In this document: positions 52,067 to 61,118 of the stretch, piece after piece
Numbering within the stretch: position 1 is the first letter of the stretch
Layout: the number at the start of each line of letters is the position of its first letter
Assembly (NCBI GenBank): GCA_964035575.1
Contig: OZ037906.1
Span: 62,001 to 126,000 of the forward strand
Direction: 5' to 3'
DNA: 64,000 nucleotides
Source of the DNA: Rhynchopus sp. YZ270_cl-10
Lineage: Eukaryota; Euglenozoa; Diplonemea; Diplonemida; Diplonemidae
Program-made: the position numbers and the translations under genes
The notes under the pieces: model-generated
Seen by the model: only the letters and a program-made list of their open reading frames with translations
Databases searched by the model: none
What the model was told of the DNA's origin: nothing

Positions 52067-52955
52067 CGTTGTGTGTGTTTGTCTTTATGTCTGGTGTGGT
52101 TTTCATGAAGCAAAATCAACAAAAAATGCACCGTTCTTTTTCCGATTTTTGGGCCAGCCAGACCCGAGACGGTCAAGCATTGGTTTCTTTGCACACAACA
52201 TAAAAACAAGAAAAACAACAAACGATAAGGATTGCACACATCCTGCATAAGAGGACACACAGTACGGTGGGGAAAGGCACTCTGTGGGGAATTGGGGTGG
52301 GATGAATTGAAAGAACGATCCTGCTGTGCAGGACGCAGAACTGCAACACACGTTGCAGAGAGAAACAACAACAGAAAACATGAAAAGTGCATAACGTCCC
52401 ACCAGACACCGGCAGACGCAAGACACTTCCCTTGGCAACAGGCAAAACGTGAATGTGCCTCGCTGCGCACATCTCAACAATAACAAAAGAAGGAACGGCA
52501 CGCTGGAGGGACAAGGCAGGGGACCGCATAGCCAACGGTTACCAGCCACAAGAAACACACAAGACTCCCAAAGGGAAGGGGGGACAATATGCACCGCCAA
52601 AAGGGGCAAGGCTCAACAAAGGGTACACAAAACGCATAGAAAAAAAGGCGAAACTACTAAACTTCTCCCTAGAGAGACTGTGTGCCTAAATTTTATTTGC
52701 TGTGTGTACACTTGCGAAATTGATTTCTTTGTGTTTCGTTGTGATCTGGCAAAACGCGGCACGGGTTCTGTGCCATGACCCATTGTAGTAAACAAATGGA
52801 AGAGGTAAAAAGGATGAAAGTGAAAGTGAAAGTGCAAACGCCTTGGCGACAGGCTGAAAGAACGATGAGGATGTGCCGCACGTACACACCACATCAAAGA
52901 AGTAAAACGATGATCCACACGCTGTTCTCAGGATGGTCAGATCCAATCAGGAAAC
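52067..52955. other. Intergenic with degenerate dispersed repeats
   Basis: No gene. Motifs GTGC-AACG-C...GGCAGACGCA (52381-52430) and GTGCCTCGC...CACATC recur in degenerate form here and at 54.3-55.4 kb. Confidence 0.55.
52381..52430 (+). repeat. Dispersed repeat GTGCAAACGCCT family
   Basis: TGAAAAGTGCATAACGTCCC then CCGGCAGACGCAAGACACTT; a diverged copy. Confidence 0.5.
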
Positions 52956-54179
52956 CTACAGGGCACTGTGCTTGAAGGTGTTGTCTGGTGTCCAGCACTT
53001 CTTCTCCTGCGCCCACACACCACCCGAGGTGGTCAGCTTCTCCCACGCAGCAGCAAAGGCAGCCTCCAGCTTGGGCAGGTCTGTTGCGTACTCCTTCACG
53101 ATCCCTGCGTACACGTTGTCGTAGACCAAGGCCACGTCGGTTGTCATCATCATCAGGTCCGGCTTCTCAGGGATGCGCCACTGGTACTTCCCTCCAGGCC
53201 CCTTTGCCGTCGTGTAGTTCTTCCCCCATGTGTTCAGCAGGTTGAAGTACTCATTGTCCCATTTGAAGGGGTCGGTTGTCCAGGGACCCTCAATGCCGCT
53301 GGTGAAGGTGTCGGTGGCCTTGCCAGATCCACAGGCACCCGGCCAGGGCTCGTGTGGCTGGTCCTTCGGGGAGGGGCCAGCACCTGAGGGGCATGCTCCG
53401 TGTGAACGTCCGAAGGCGTGGCCACCACCAATGAGTGCAACAGTCTCAGTGTCGTTCATGCCCATGCGGCTGAACACATCACGGATCTGCACAGCGCTGA
53501 TGGCAGGGTCCGGGACACCCATGAAGCCCTCAGGGTTGACGTAGATCAGACCCACAGTCGAGGTGCCAAGTGGTGCCTTGCAGTCTCCCTGGATGGGGCA
53601 GGCCGGCTGCTCAGGGCCAGGTCCGAGAGGTGCGCTTTTGCTGCCGTTTGCGTCGTCAACACGGCCAACGCAGATCTCATTAATAGGCCCACCCATATGA
53701 AGAATGGAGCTGGTCCCTGCAAGGATGAAGAGGTCCCCCCAGCTGAGGGCGTCGCCGTACTTCTGCTTGATGGGCCAGAGGAGGGCGCGGGCCTTGTCGA
53801 GGTTGGTGTTGTCGTCCCAGCTGTTTTCTGGTTGAAAGCGTTGGCGGCCACCACTGCAGCCACCTCTGCCGTCGGTGTTGCGGTACGACCCAGAGCAGTG
53901 CCATGAGAGGCGTGTGAACAGCCCACCATAGGAGGTGCCCACAGCAGAGGTGCTGGAGGAGTCGGCCGGCCAGCACTCTTGCGTCTTTGTCAGCATGTGC
54001 ACAATGTCCGCCACGACGGCCTGGATGTTGAGTCCCTTGAGTGCGGCGTTGTAGTCCTGCAGTGTTGGTATCTCCGCCTCATCGGAGATGGGCGTGCCGA
54101 ACAGCTCGCCTGGGCATTGCTTGGCAGCAGCGGGGCACGCTACTGCGAACAGAAGCAGGGCAGCTTTGGTAGCCATCAT
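52956..54179 (-). CDS. Secreted single-domain catalase-peroxidase (KatG-like) class I peroxidase
   Basis: 407 residues with a signal peptide (MMATKAALLLFAVACPAAAK). Distal haem residues are R90, W93 and H94 in RLSWHCSGSYR; the proximal His is in GGGHAFGRSHG (about 254). The KatG Met-Tyr-Trp adduct residues are all present: W93, Y213 in LIYVNPEGFMG and M239 in FSRMGMND, which predicts catalase as well as peroxidase activity. DGRGGCSGGRQRF and LLWPIKQKYG are also KatG-specific, separating it from ascorbate and cytochrome c peroxidases. Bacterial and fungal KatG are about 740 residues with a second, inactive C-terminal domain, which is absent here. It would remove hydrogen peroxide outside the cell or in the secretory pathway. 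It lies between H4 and a secreted copper oxidase. Confidence 0.9.
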   Translation of the reverse strand: MMATKAALLLFAVACPAAAKQCPGELFGTPISDEAEIPTLQDYNAALKGLNIQAVVADIVHMLTKTQECWPADSSSTSAVGTSYGGLFTRLSWHCSGSYRNTDGRGGCSGGRQRFQPENSWDDNTNLDKARALLWPIKQKYGDALSWGDLFILAGTSSILHMGGPINEICVGRVDDANGSKSAPLGPGPEQPACPIQGDCKAPLGTSTVGLIYVNPEGFMGVPDPAISAVQIRDVFSRMGMNDTETVALIGGGHAFGRSHGACPSGAGPSPKDQPHEPWPGACGSGKATDTFTSGIEGPWTTDPFKWDNEYFNLLNTWGKNYTTAKGPGGKYQWRIPEKPDLMMMTTDVALVYDNVYAGIVKEYATDLPKLEAAFAAAWEKLTTSGGVWAQEKKCWTPDNTFKHSAL

Positions 54180-55734
54180 TTTGTGTGATATGTGTTCTGT
54201 TGGTGGTGGTGTAGGGGTCTGCTTGGTGCGCTTGAAAATAGGTTCGGGGGGAGAAGTACTTACGTTGTAAAGACAAATATAAAAGCTGAAGATGCATACA
54301 AGCCTCTTGGTAGCGAAACAAAACGTGTTGGAAGTGCAAACGCTTCTGCTAATGCAGGCATCGGACGTCCGACAATAAATATAAATAAAGCTTGAAAGAT
54401 GAGCGTGTCTTGTGCACACACATCCTCGATAAAGCAAAGCAAAGCAAAGCAAAGCAAAGCAAAGCAAAGCAAAGCAAAGCAAAGCAACGCAACGCAACGC
54501 AACGCAACGCAACGCAACGCAACGCAACGCAACGCAACGCAACGCAACGCAACGCAACGCAACGCAACGCAACGCAACGCAACGCAACGCAACGCAACGC
54601 AACGCAACGCAACGCAACGCAACGCAACGCAACGCAACGCAACGCAACGCAACGCAACGCAACGCAAAGCAAAGCAACTAAGTTCGCAAGATGATCCAAG
54701 CCTTTCGTGCTTAGTCACCTTGACAAATGTTCGGAGTGTTATCAAAGCAAGGTTAAGATTTATCTCGCACCTGTGTTGTTTGACACAAGACCAGGTGAAA
54801 GAAGCCGTGTTGCAAGGGCAAATAAGAAAAGTCAGGTGGGCGAGTGGCGCATCACATCCACATTTATGTGATCGCCTCCATCACCCCAGACCTGTTGCCT
54901 TGCACAAGGTGTTCGTTGGTGTTCCATTCAGCTTCTGCGCATCTCTGCAAGACCACACCCACTTCCTAGAGTGGCTTCTTGTACACACACTACAGTGGCG
55001 ATGCACTCCTGCAGGAAACAACGTTCGAAGAAGCAAACAACATGAGAGATGAAAACAAAACGTGAAAGTGCTGGACATGCTTCAGAAGGACCACAGCCTT
55101 GTACGGACCACAGGGAGAAGAAGAGAGCACGAAGCCATCCATACAACCCCCGAGGTTGCGCACCCAGTAATACATAATCACCGGGGTGGCCGTACAAAAA
55201 GGCGGAATCGTGAATCCGCGAATATGCGCACGTGCCAGCAGGAAAAATGATAAAACGATGAACGTGCCTCGTGGACACATCGAACAACAAAAAATATAAA
55301 AGAAAGAAACGCGAAAAAGTGCAGTGAAGCCTGCAAACAACACCTCTGTAGTGGAGGAAACTTCTGAGCTAAATGATCAAGAAAATTCGGAAGTGAACAA
55401 AACAAAAACCATTTTTTTGTGTACCCAGATGTACACCTAAAGTACTCGAGCAAAAAACGGTACAAAACAAAATATAGTCTGCCAGATGAGCAAGACCTAC
55501 AAACAAACAAAAGCATCAATCCAATGCGCTCTTGTGTGGGGTAATCTCCACAGTCCTGCAACAGGGTTGTCCTAATTCTTGCCATGCCTTCGCCTCACAT
55601 CTCAAGCGGGGAGAAACCCCGCTGTACACACGAATGCAAACAAATGAGAACAAGAGAGAGTCAGATGATTGACACGGCGTTGTGGCAACCCTTCGTTGTC
55701 GAGCTGTCGAGAAACAACGGTTTTGTGCACAACC
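54180..55734. other. Intergenic with pentanucleotide array
   Basis: Contains the AAAGC/AACGC array at 54431-54675, a TGCTTAGTCACCTTGACAA motif (54681-54727) and degenerate dispersed-repeat motifs. No gene supported. Confidence 0.6.
54431..54675 (+). repeat. Pentanucleotide array (AAAGC)n(AACGC)n(AAAGC)2
   Basis: About 11 AAAGC units, then about 36 AACGC units, then two AAAGC units. The block order shows local amplification of a single-base variant. Confidence 0.97.
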
Positions 55735-57668
55735 TTACAACACATTGCCAGGCCTGGTTCTTGGCCTTGGGGTTCGTGGCGCATTTGTGTCTGGTGCGTC
55801 TGTGGGAGGCACGTCTGTGTCGGGTGCGGGGGTAGGGGGAACATCCGTTTCCGGTGCAGGTGTGGGTGGTGCGTCAGTCTCAGGTGCGTCAGTTGCCGGC
55901 GCAGGTGTGGGTGGTGCGTCAGTGTCGGGTGCATCTGTCTCCAATCCGGGCCTTGGCCTTGGGGTGCGTGGTGCATTTGTGTCAGGGGCAGGTGTGGGTG
56001 GCGCATCGGTGTCGAGTGCAGGTGCAGGTGCATCTGTCTCGGGTGCTGGAGTCGCATCGCAGTCTCTGATGTTGTAGAGCGCCATCATGCCTCTGTCTTC
56101 GTGCTGCAGGATGTGGCAGTGCACAACCACATCACCAACAAAGTCGACTGGACGCAACCGCATGAAGAGCTCCCACTCGGGTGCCACGTCGCGCCACTCA
56201 AAGCTGCGCACAACAGTGCCAGACGGGTCCAGGCTGTCCTGAATCTGGAAGTGGTTGATGTGCTGGTGGTAAGGGTGCGGCGGGACCGGCGACAGCGCAG
56301 GTCCATCAGGGTTTGATGGAGCACCGTTCCCCCCAAGCTTCGTCTGGTACACGTCACCCAGGCAGAACTCATCAAGGTACTTCACATCAGGGTCCGTCTC
56401 AGCAAACCCTGCAAAGGGTGCTCCGTTCACACCAAAGTTTTCATTCAAATCACTCGAGAACCCAATGCCCATGATGCCTTTCAGGCCACCTCTGCTGAAC
56501 CGCAGCTCGTTGGAAAGGTCGTCCAGATACGCCGGCAGTGGTGCCTGCGACACTGGTGTGGGCACCGCCTGCCCTCCAGACAACGCGACCACCTCGACCT
56601 GGAAGAAGCTGCCCTGGTCGTGCCCGTTTGCTACCGAGGGCTGGATGCCGACAGCAGTGCTGCAGCGGACGTTGATCGTCTGTCCTGCGAGCGAGGCTGG
56701 GCAGAGCAGCGCAACGTCGGCACGTGTCCCCTGGATCATCGCAATGGTGTCAATCTCGAGGTACGGTGTGTAGTGGAAGACGCCGTCGCGTGCAAGAAGC
56801 GTCATCGTGCACCCAGGTGTGTCCAGGGACAGGCTGATGTCCGTGCATGTCCTGCGTGCACCATGCGCAGCAAGGCAGCCTTCCCTGCCGTCACCGTCAC
56901 TGTCGGGTTGTACTGTCCGTTCACTGTGTAGAAGTCGCGCCCAGACTCGGAGTCCTCAATCCAGTCCAGGTCCAGGGGCACGTTGTTCTGCGTCTGCGAC
57001 AGCAGCTCCGGGTAATCGTAGAAGTTGAACAGGTTGTCTCTGTAGACAGTGTCCATCTGGAGGTGGTGGAAGACCAACGGCGGCAGTGCGTCCGCAGCCT
57101 CGTAAAGTGCGGCAAGGTCGTCGGGGAGTGTGTACGAGGCGTGCGGCATCACGTAGAGGACACCTGCCATCCCGCCGCTCACCTGCATCGCCGTGCTGCC
57201 GTGGTGGTGTGCGTGGTACCAATGCGTCCCCATCAGGTGGTTCTCGGGGATGTTGTAGGTGTAGGTGTGCACGCCACCATTCGGCTCCACATGGGTGTCG
57301 ATGTTGTCGTCCTCGGGGGACACATGCAAACCATGTGTGTGCAGTGTTGTTGTGTCGGGGCAGTGGTATGTGTTCGCATGCTCTCCGTTGCACGCTGTCC
57401 CGACAAGGTTGTTCACAACACGCACAGCGCAGGCGTCGCCAGCCGTCATCTTGATCAGAGCCGACGGCGCTGACGGCGTGTCCTGCCCGTTGACGTGGTA
57501 CGCACGCACACTGAACGACACCACACCAGGCACAGTGACACGCCCTGCACGCACCTCAAGTGTCACAAGCCCACCCGTCGCAGAGCAGTCGACCTCCTGC
57601 AGTGCTTCCAGTGGCGCAGCGATGCTCAGTGCAGCGTGCAGCACGCACAGCGCAAGAGGGAGCTTCAT
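55735..57668 (-). CDS. Secreted multicopper oxidase (laccase-like) with apparent frameshift
   Basis: The N-terminal frame (56802-57668) starts with a signal peptide (MKLPLALCVLHAALSIAAPL) and holds copper motifs HTHGLHV and HWYHAHHHGSTAMQVSGGMA. The C-terminal frame (55735-56840) holds HPYHQHINHF and HCHILQHEDRGMM, the type 1/type 3 copper motifs with the essential Cys. The two frames meet near 56841-56855, where LLRMVHAG is followed in the other frame by TDISLSLDTPGCTMTL; no GT-AG intron fits, so this is a one-base loss or two-base gain, either real or a sequencing error. Otherwise all four copper motifs are complete. About 640 residues in all, with a DTDAPPTPAPETDAP-repeat tail. Such enzymes oxidise phenols or metals with oxygen. 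Confidence 0.82.
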
Positions 57669-58006
57669 GTGCTCTGAGTGTCGGTGTGTCTCGCAAACAG
57701 GAAATTAAAGTTGTCAATAAAGTATCTGTATGGGTGTATGATGAGGGGAGGACGCATGCGTGTGCTACGCTGCTTGTGAGCCAGCCACGACAGGCACACT
57801 ACATCAGAGGGATATGAGGAAAAAAGACACAAAAAATACGCTGGTTTTGTTTTCGTGAAGATTATTGTTCTTCATGTGTTGCTGTGGTGGGAATTTCCAC
57901 CCCTCTTTGTGGCCTGCATGCAAGCCCAGAGGTAACTGTCAAAAGGAAACACAAAACTTACAACAATATCACACAACTGCAAAGTGGCTGCGTTCTGGCC
58001 GCAGGC
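57669..58006. other. Intergenic, duplicated flank of H1
   Basis: From about 57861 near-identical to the 3' flank of H1 copy A at 47159-47305. No gene. Confidence 0.6.
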
Positions 58007-58264
58007 TTACTTCTTCGTGGTCTTGGCCTTCTTCTTTGTGGAGGTTCCCTTCTTCTTCGTGGTGGTCTTCTTCGCTTTCTTCGCCTTCTCCTCCTTCTTC
58101 GCCGCCTTCTTGGCCCTGGCGTCCGCACGCTTCTGCTTCTCAGCCTCCTTCACCTTGTTCACTGCAATTCTCACAGCGTCCTTCCTCGCCTTCGCTGCCG
58201 CCTTGATCTTGGCAGAGCGCTTCTCGTCAGGCTTTGCAATCGCAATCGACTCGAACCTCGGCAT
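58007..58264 (-). CDS. Histone H1-like lysine/alanine-rich protein, copy C
   Basis: 85 residues, same as 47306-47572 apart from a 9-bp (three-residue) deletion in the Lys/Ala repeat. No globular domain. The 5' flank and spacer to H3 are also duplicated. It lies 3' of the intact H3 on the same strand. Confidence 0.75.
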   Translation of the reverse strand: MPRFESIAIAKPDEKRSAKIKAAAKARKDAVRIAVNKVKEAEKQKRADARAKKAAKKEEKAKKAKKTTTKKKGTSTKKKAKTTKK

Positions 58265-58514
58265 TGTAAGTGTTTGTTGTGTGTGTGTGTGTGTGTGGAG
58301 TGGAAGCTGCGGGTGTGAGTGGTGATACAGAGGAGAGGGAAGAGAAGGGAAGGGAAGGGGAACACAAAGTAGGTGGTGTCTTCTTAGAACAATTTGTCAT
58401 TGGTGGCAATCCACCCCTCCGTGGCTTGACCAGCAAGCTCACAGAGGCAAAAGTGTGACACGCATAAAAACTCAAAACAAGTGAAACAGCTCGTGCTCGC
58501 GTTCACGTTCACGT

Positions 58515-58952
58515 TCACAGGTTGTCCCCACGGATGCGGACGGTGTAGCTCAGGTCCTTCTGGATGAGGGTCTTCTTCTTCCTGTGGAGCTGCAGGATCA
58601 CGGCACCCTCAAACACGCTGATCAGGTACTGCTCGGCTGCCTCCTGCATCGCCTCAAGTGCAGACGCACGGAAACGAAACTGCTGCGCGCGTTTGTCCCC
58701 CGTCTCACGCACAAGGCGCTGGAAGGGCGCCTTCTGGATCAGCAGCTGCGTCCCCTTCTGCAGTGCCTTGATCTCACGCATCGCAACAGTTCCGGGCAAC
58801 CAGCGGCCAGACTTCTTCACAACGTTTCCCTTCTTGTCCTTCTTCTCAGGGGCCTTGTAGTCCAGCTTCGTCCTCGGCTTCCTCTTCTTCTCACCGTCCT
58901 TTCCAGTCGACGACTGCGACTTCTTCACAGACTTGGCAGGTGTGCGTGGCAT
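58515..58952 (-). CDS. H3: Histone H3, intact and highly divergent
   Basis: 145 residues. The conserved core is GRWLPGTVAMREIKALQKGT then LLIQKAPFQRLVRE (alphaN and alpha1). The histone fold continues FRASALEAMQEAAEQYLISV, but alpha2-alpha3 after it (FEGAVILQLHRKKKTLIQKD) lacks the usual DTNLCAIHAKRVTIMPKDI sequence. The tail (MPRTPAKSVKKSQSSTGKDG...) has no ARTKQTAR or ARKS motif, so the common K4, K9 and K27 marks cannot be aligned with confidence. Ends IRGDNL, with RG as in canonical IRGERA. Euglenozoan H3 proteins are similarly divergent. The truncated copy A at 47823-48075 matches its C-terminal half. Confidence 0.9.
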   Translation of the reverse strand: MPRTPAKSVKKSQSSTGKDGEKKRKPRTKLDYKAPEKKDKKGNVVKKSGRWLPGTVAMREIKALQKGTQLLIQKAPFQRLVRETGDKRAQQFRFRASALEAMQEAAEQYLISVFEGAVILQLHRKKKTLIQKDLSYTVRIRGDNL

Positions 58953-59180
58953 CTTGTGTTGTGTGGCTGTTGTCTTGGTAATCTGCAGGGTGTGTGTTGT
59001 GTGATGTGGGTTTCGTTCAAAACGAAATAGGGACAGAAAAGAAGGGGCTGGTGTGGGATTGGTCGTGTTGTTATGTTTTCGTGGTGCGTACTCACACCCC
59101 CTCGACACCTCATATCGGGTGCCAGGGTTGAACGTAAAAAGCATGCAAACACACAATAGGCAGAGGCACACTCAATTTGC

Positions 59181-59690
59181 TTACTTCTTCGGGGACGACT
59201 TCTTGGGGGAGCTCTTCGACTTCTTGGGGGAACCCTTCGACTTCTTGCCCTTCTTTCCACCCTTCTTCCCCTTCGACTTCTTCGTCACGCTGCCAGAGGA
59301 CTTCTTCCTGTACTTCTTGTCAGTCGCCTTCAGCGCATCGTGCACTCCTCCACCCACACCTCCACCCGCAATCGTCACGTTCGACAGAAGGTCGCCAAGG
59401 TCCTTGTCCTCGCGCACGGCAACGCAGATGTGGCGGGGCTTGATCTGGTGCTGCTTCTTGTTCTTCGCCTTCTTCCCCGACGTCGCTGCCTTTGCAGACA
59501 CGTTCAGAAGCTCACCTGTGCAGTACTGCAACACAGACGTGAGGAACACTGCCGCAGTGGGGCTCACACGCTTTGCGTACCTTCCCTTCTTCAGCGCACT
59601 GCCCACACGCCCCACAGGGAAGGTCAGACCAGACATCTCAGACAGAGACACAGACGGTCCCCTCTTCACTCCCTTCTTTGCGCCGACCAT
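59181..59690 (-). CDS. H2A: Histone H2A with long SPKK-type tail
   Basis: 169 residues from the ATG at 59690. The core SEMSGLTFPVGRVGSALKKG then RYAKRVSPTAAVFLTSVLQY, ELLNVSAKAA and QIKPRHICVAVREDKDLGDL followed by NVTIAGGGV is H2A. The C-terminal tail of about 40 residues is Lys/Ser/Pro-rich with repeated SPKKS units (KGSPKKSKSSPKKSSPKK), like the minor-groove-binding tails of plant H2A. The ATG lies only 23 bp from the terminal repeat of a fold-back element (59714-60664), so the 5' flank of this gene may be element-derived. No H2B was found in the window. Confidence 0.93.
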   Translation of the reverse strand: MVGAKKGVKRGPSVSLSEMSGLTFPVGRVGSALKKGRYAKRVSPTAAVFLTSVLQYCTGELLNVSAKAATSGKKAKNKKQHQIKPRHICVAVREDKDLGDLLSNVTIAGGGVGGGVHDALKATDKKYRKKSSGSVTKKSKGKKGGKKGKKSKGSPKKSKSSPKKSSPKK

Positions 59691-59985
59691 TGTTTGTCTT
59701 TTTTTTTGTCGTAAGGGTACCGTAACTTTTTTTCTTTGTAAGCGTCCCGGCACATCTCCAAAAAAAGTGCGGGCGTGCGGGAAAAAAAATTATGAAGAAA
59801 AAAAAAATTATGGTAGGGGAAAAAAAATATGCAGGTGTTTTTGGTGTGTCAAGATTTTTCAAGGTTTGCGGGAATGTGAAGGAAAACGCTGGCATTTGCA
59901 TTTTTGAGCCAATCCCAGGAAGTGGTGGGGTCATTTTGCAGAAATGGCCAAGTTGTTGACCTATAGAAAAAATTCACTGTACAAT

Positions 59986-60192
59986 ACACTGTACACTGTA
60001 CACACTGTACACACTGTACACACTGTACACACTGTACACACTGTACACACTGTACACACTGTACACACTGTACACACTGTACACACTGTACACACTGTAC
60101 ACACTGTACACACTGTACACACTGTACACACTGTACACACTGTACACACTGTACACACTGTACACACTGTACACACTGTACACACTGTACAC
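59986..60192 (+). repeat. 9-bp tandem array (CACTGTACA)n
   Basis: About 23 copies; rotated, the unit is ACTGTACAC, again with an ACTGT core. Confidence 0.97.
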
Positions 60193-60258
60193 TTGGGGAG
60201 GGGTTATGGGGAGGGGTTATACAAAAACGTGTATTTGGTACCCCCAGATGGTCAAAAC

Positions 60259-60494
60259 ACAGTAACAGTACAGTAAACAGTACAGTACAGTACAGTACAG
60301 TACAGTACAGTACAGTACAGTACAGTACAGTACAGTACAGTACAGTACAGTACAGTACAGTACAGTACAGTACAGTACAGTACAGTACAGTACAGTACAG
60401 TACAGTACAGTACAGTACAGTACAGTACAGTACAGTACAGTACAGTACAGTACAGTACAGTACAGTACAGTACAGTACAGTACAGTACAGTACA
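60259..60494 (+). repeat. 5-bp tandem array (ACAGT)n
   Basis: About 45 copies. The unit is the reverse complement of ACTGT, so it is the array at 32808-33028 in the opposite orientation. Confidence 0.97.
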
Positions 60495-60664
60495 CGTTCT
60501 CGAAGCGTTTCCCTTGCAGGTGAATCGTCACCGACACCAGCTTCCCCCCCCCCAGTAGAAAAAACACCTGCATAATTTTTTTTTCTTCATAATTTTTTTT
60601 TCGCAAAATCCAAAAAAAAGTGCGGGCGGTGACGCTTACCAAAAAAAAAAAGTTTCGGTACCCT

Positions 60665-61118
60665 AAATAAATATATCTGCAGAACATGTGGAAAAAGGGT
60701 CGAATTTTCCCCCAACATCTGCATTTAATTGCGAAGAGACAGCTTCAGTGCGCGAGACTCTGCAGGAACGGCACCACAACTAGCCTGGTACATACCACAT
60801 CACAGAGAGCACTATCGGGTATAGAGGGGACGACGCTATTGCACGTCTAAGAAACCCCTCAGGAATTTGAATGATTCCACCTCACCCAGCTCTTGCCTAC
60901 AAATGTCATCTGACTGCGGCGATGATGTCATTTTTTGTTGAATATTAAGAGACGGAACACACAATAAACTACATTCTTTTTACTGTTTTGGTTAACATAG
61001 CATGAGCAAAGTTCCCAATAGGAAAAGTTGGGCCACAGGCGTACACAATCCTCAGCCTCACACTTCAACGAAAACAAACCAACCCATACGTCTCTGTAAA
61101 GAGACGATGGATCAAAAC
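60665..61118. other. Intergenic
   Basis: AT-rich spacer between the fold-back element and the 3' end of the coiled-coil gene; nothing recognised. Confidence 0.6.

Larger units (their letters stand above)
59714..60664. mobile_element. Fold-back element with tandem arrays in its core
   Basis: AGGGTACCG at 59714 and CGGTACCCT ending at 60664 begin imperfect inverted repeats of roughly 110-130 bp (shared: CTTTTTTT-TTTG-TAAGCGTC, AAAAAAAGTGCGGGCG in both orientations, AAAAATTATGAAGAAAAAAA, GCAGGTGTTTTT). The core holds the 9-bp array 59986-60192 and the 5-bp array 60259-60494. It has no coding capacity. The left end abuts the H2A gene. Confidence 0.7.

Noticed and set aside
52103-52609. 168-residue Cys/Leu/Val-rich frame resembling a membrane protein
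   Set aside because: Composition matches the repeat-bearing intergenic DNA, and several overlapping frames are equally open.
17833-60494. Tandem arrays as CRISPR
   Set aside because: Units are contiguous with no spacers, and the genome is eukaryotic.
59714-60664. Telomeric or subtelomeric repeat tract
   Set aside because: Units are not telomere-like (no TTAGGG-type array) and unique genes lie on both sides.
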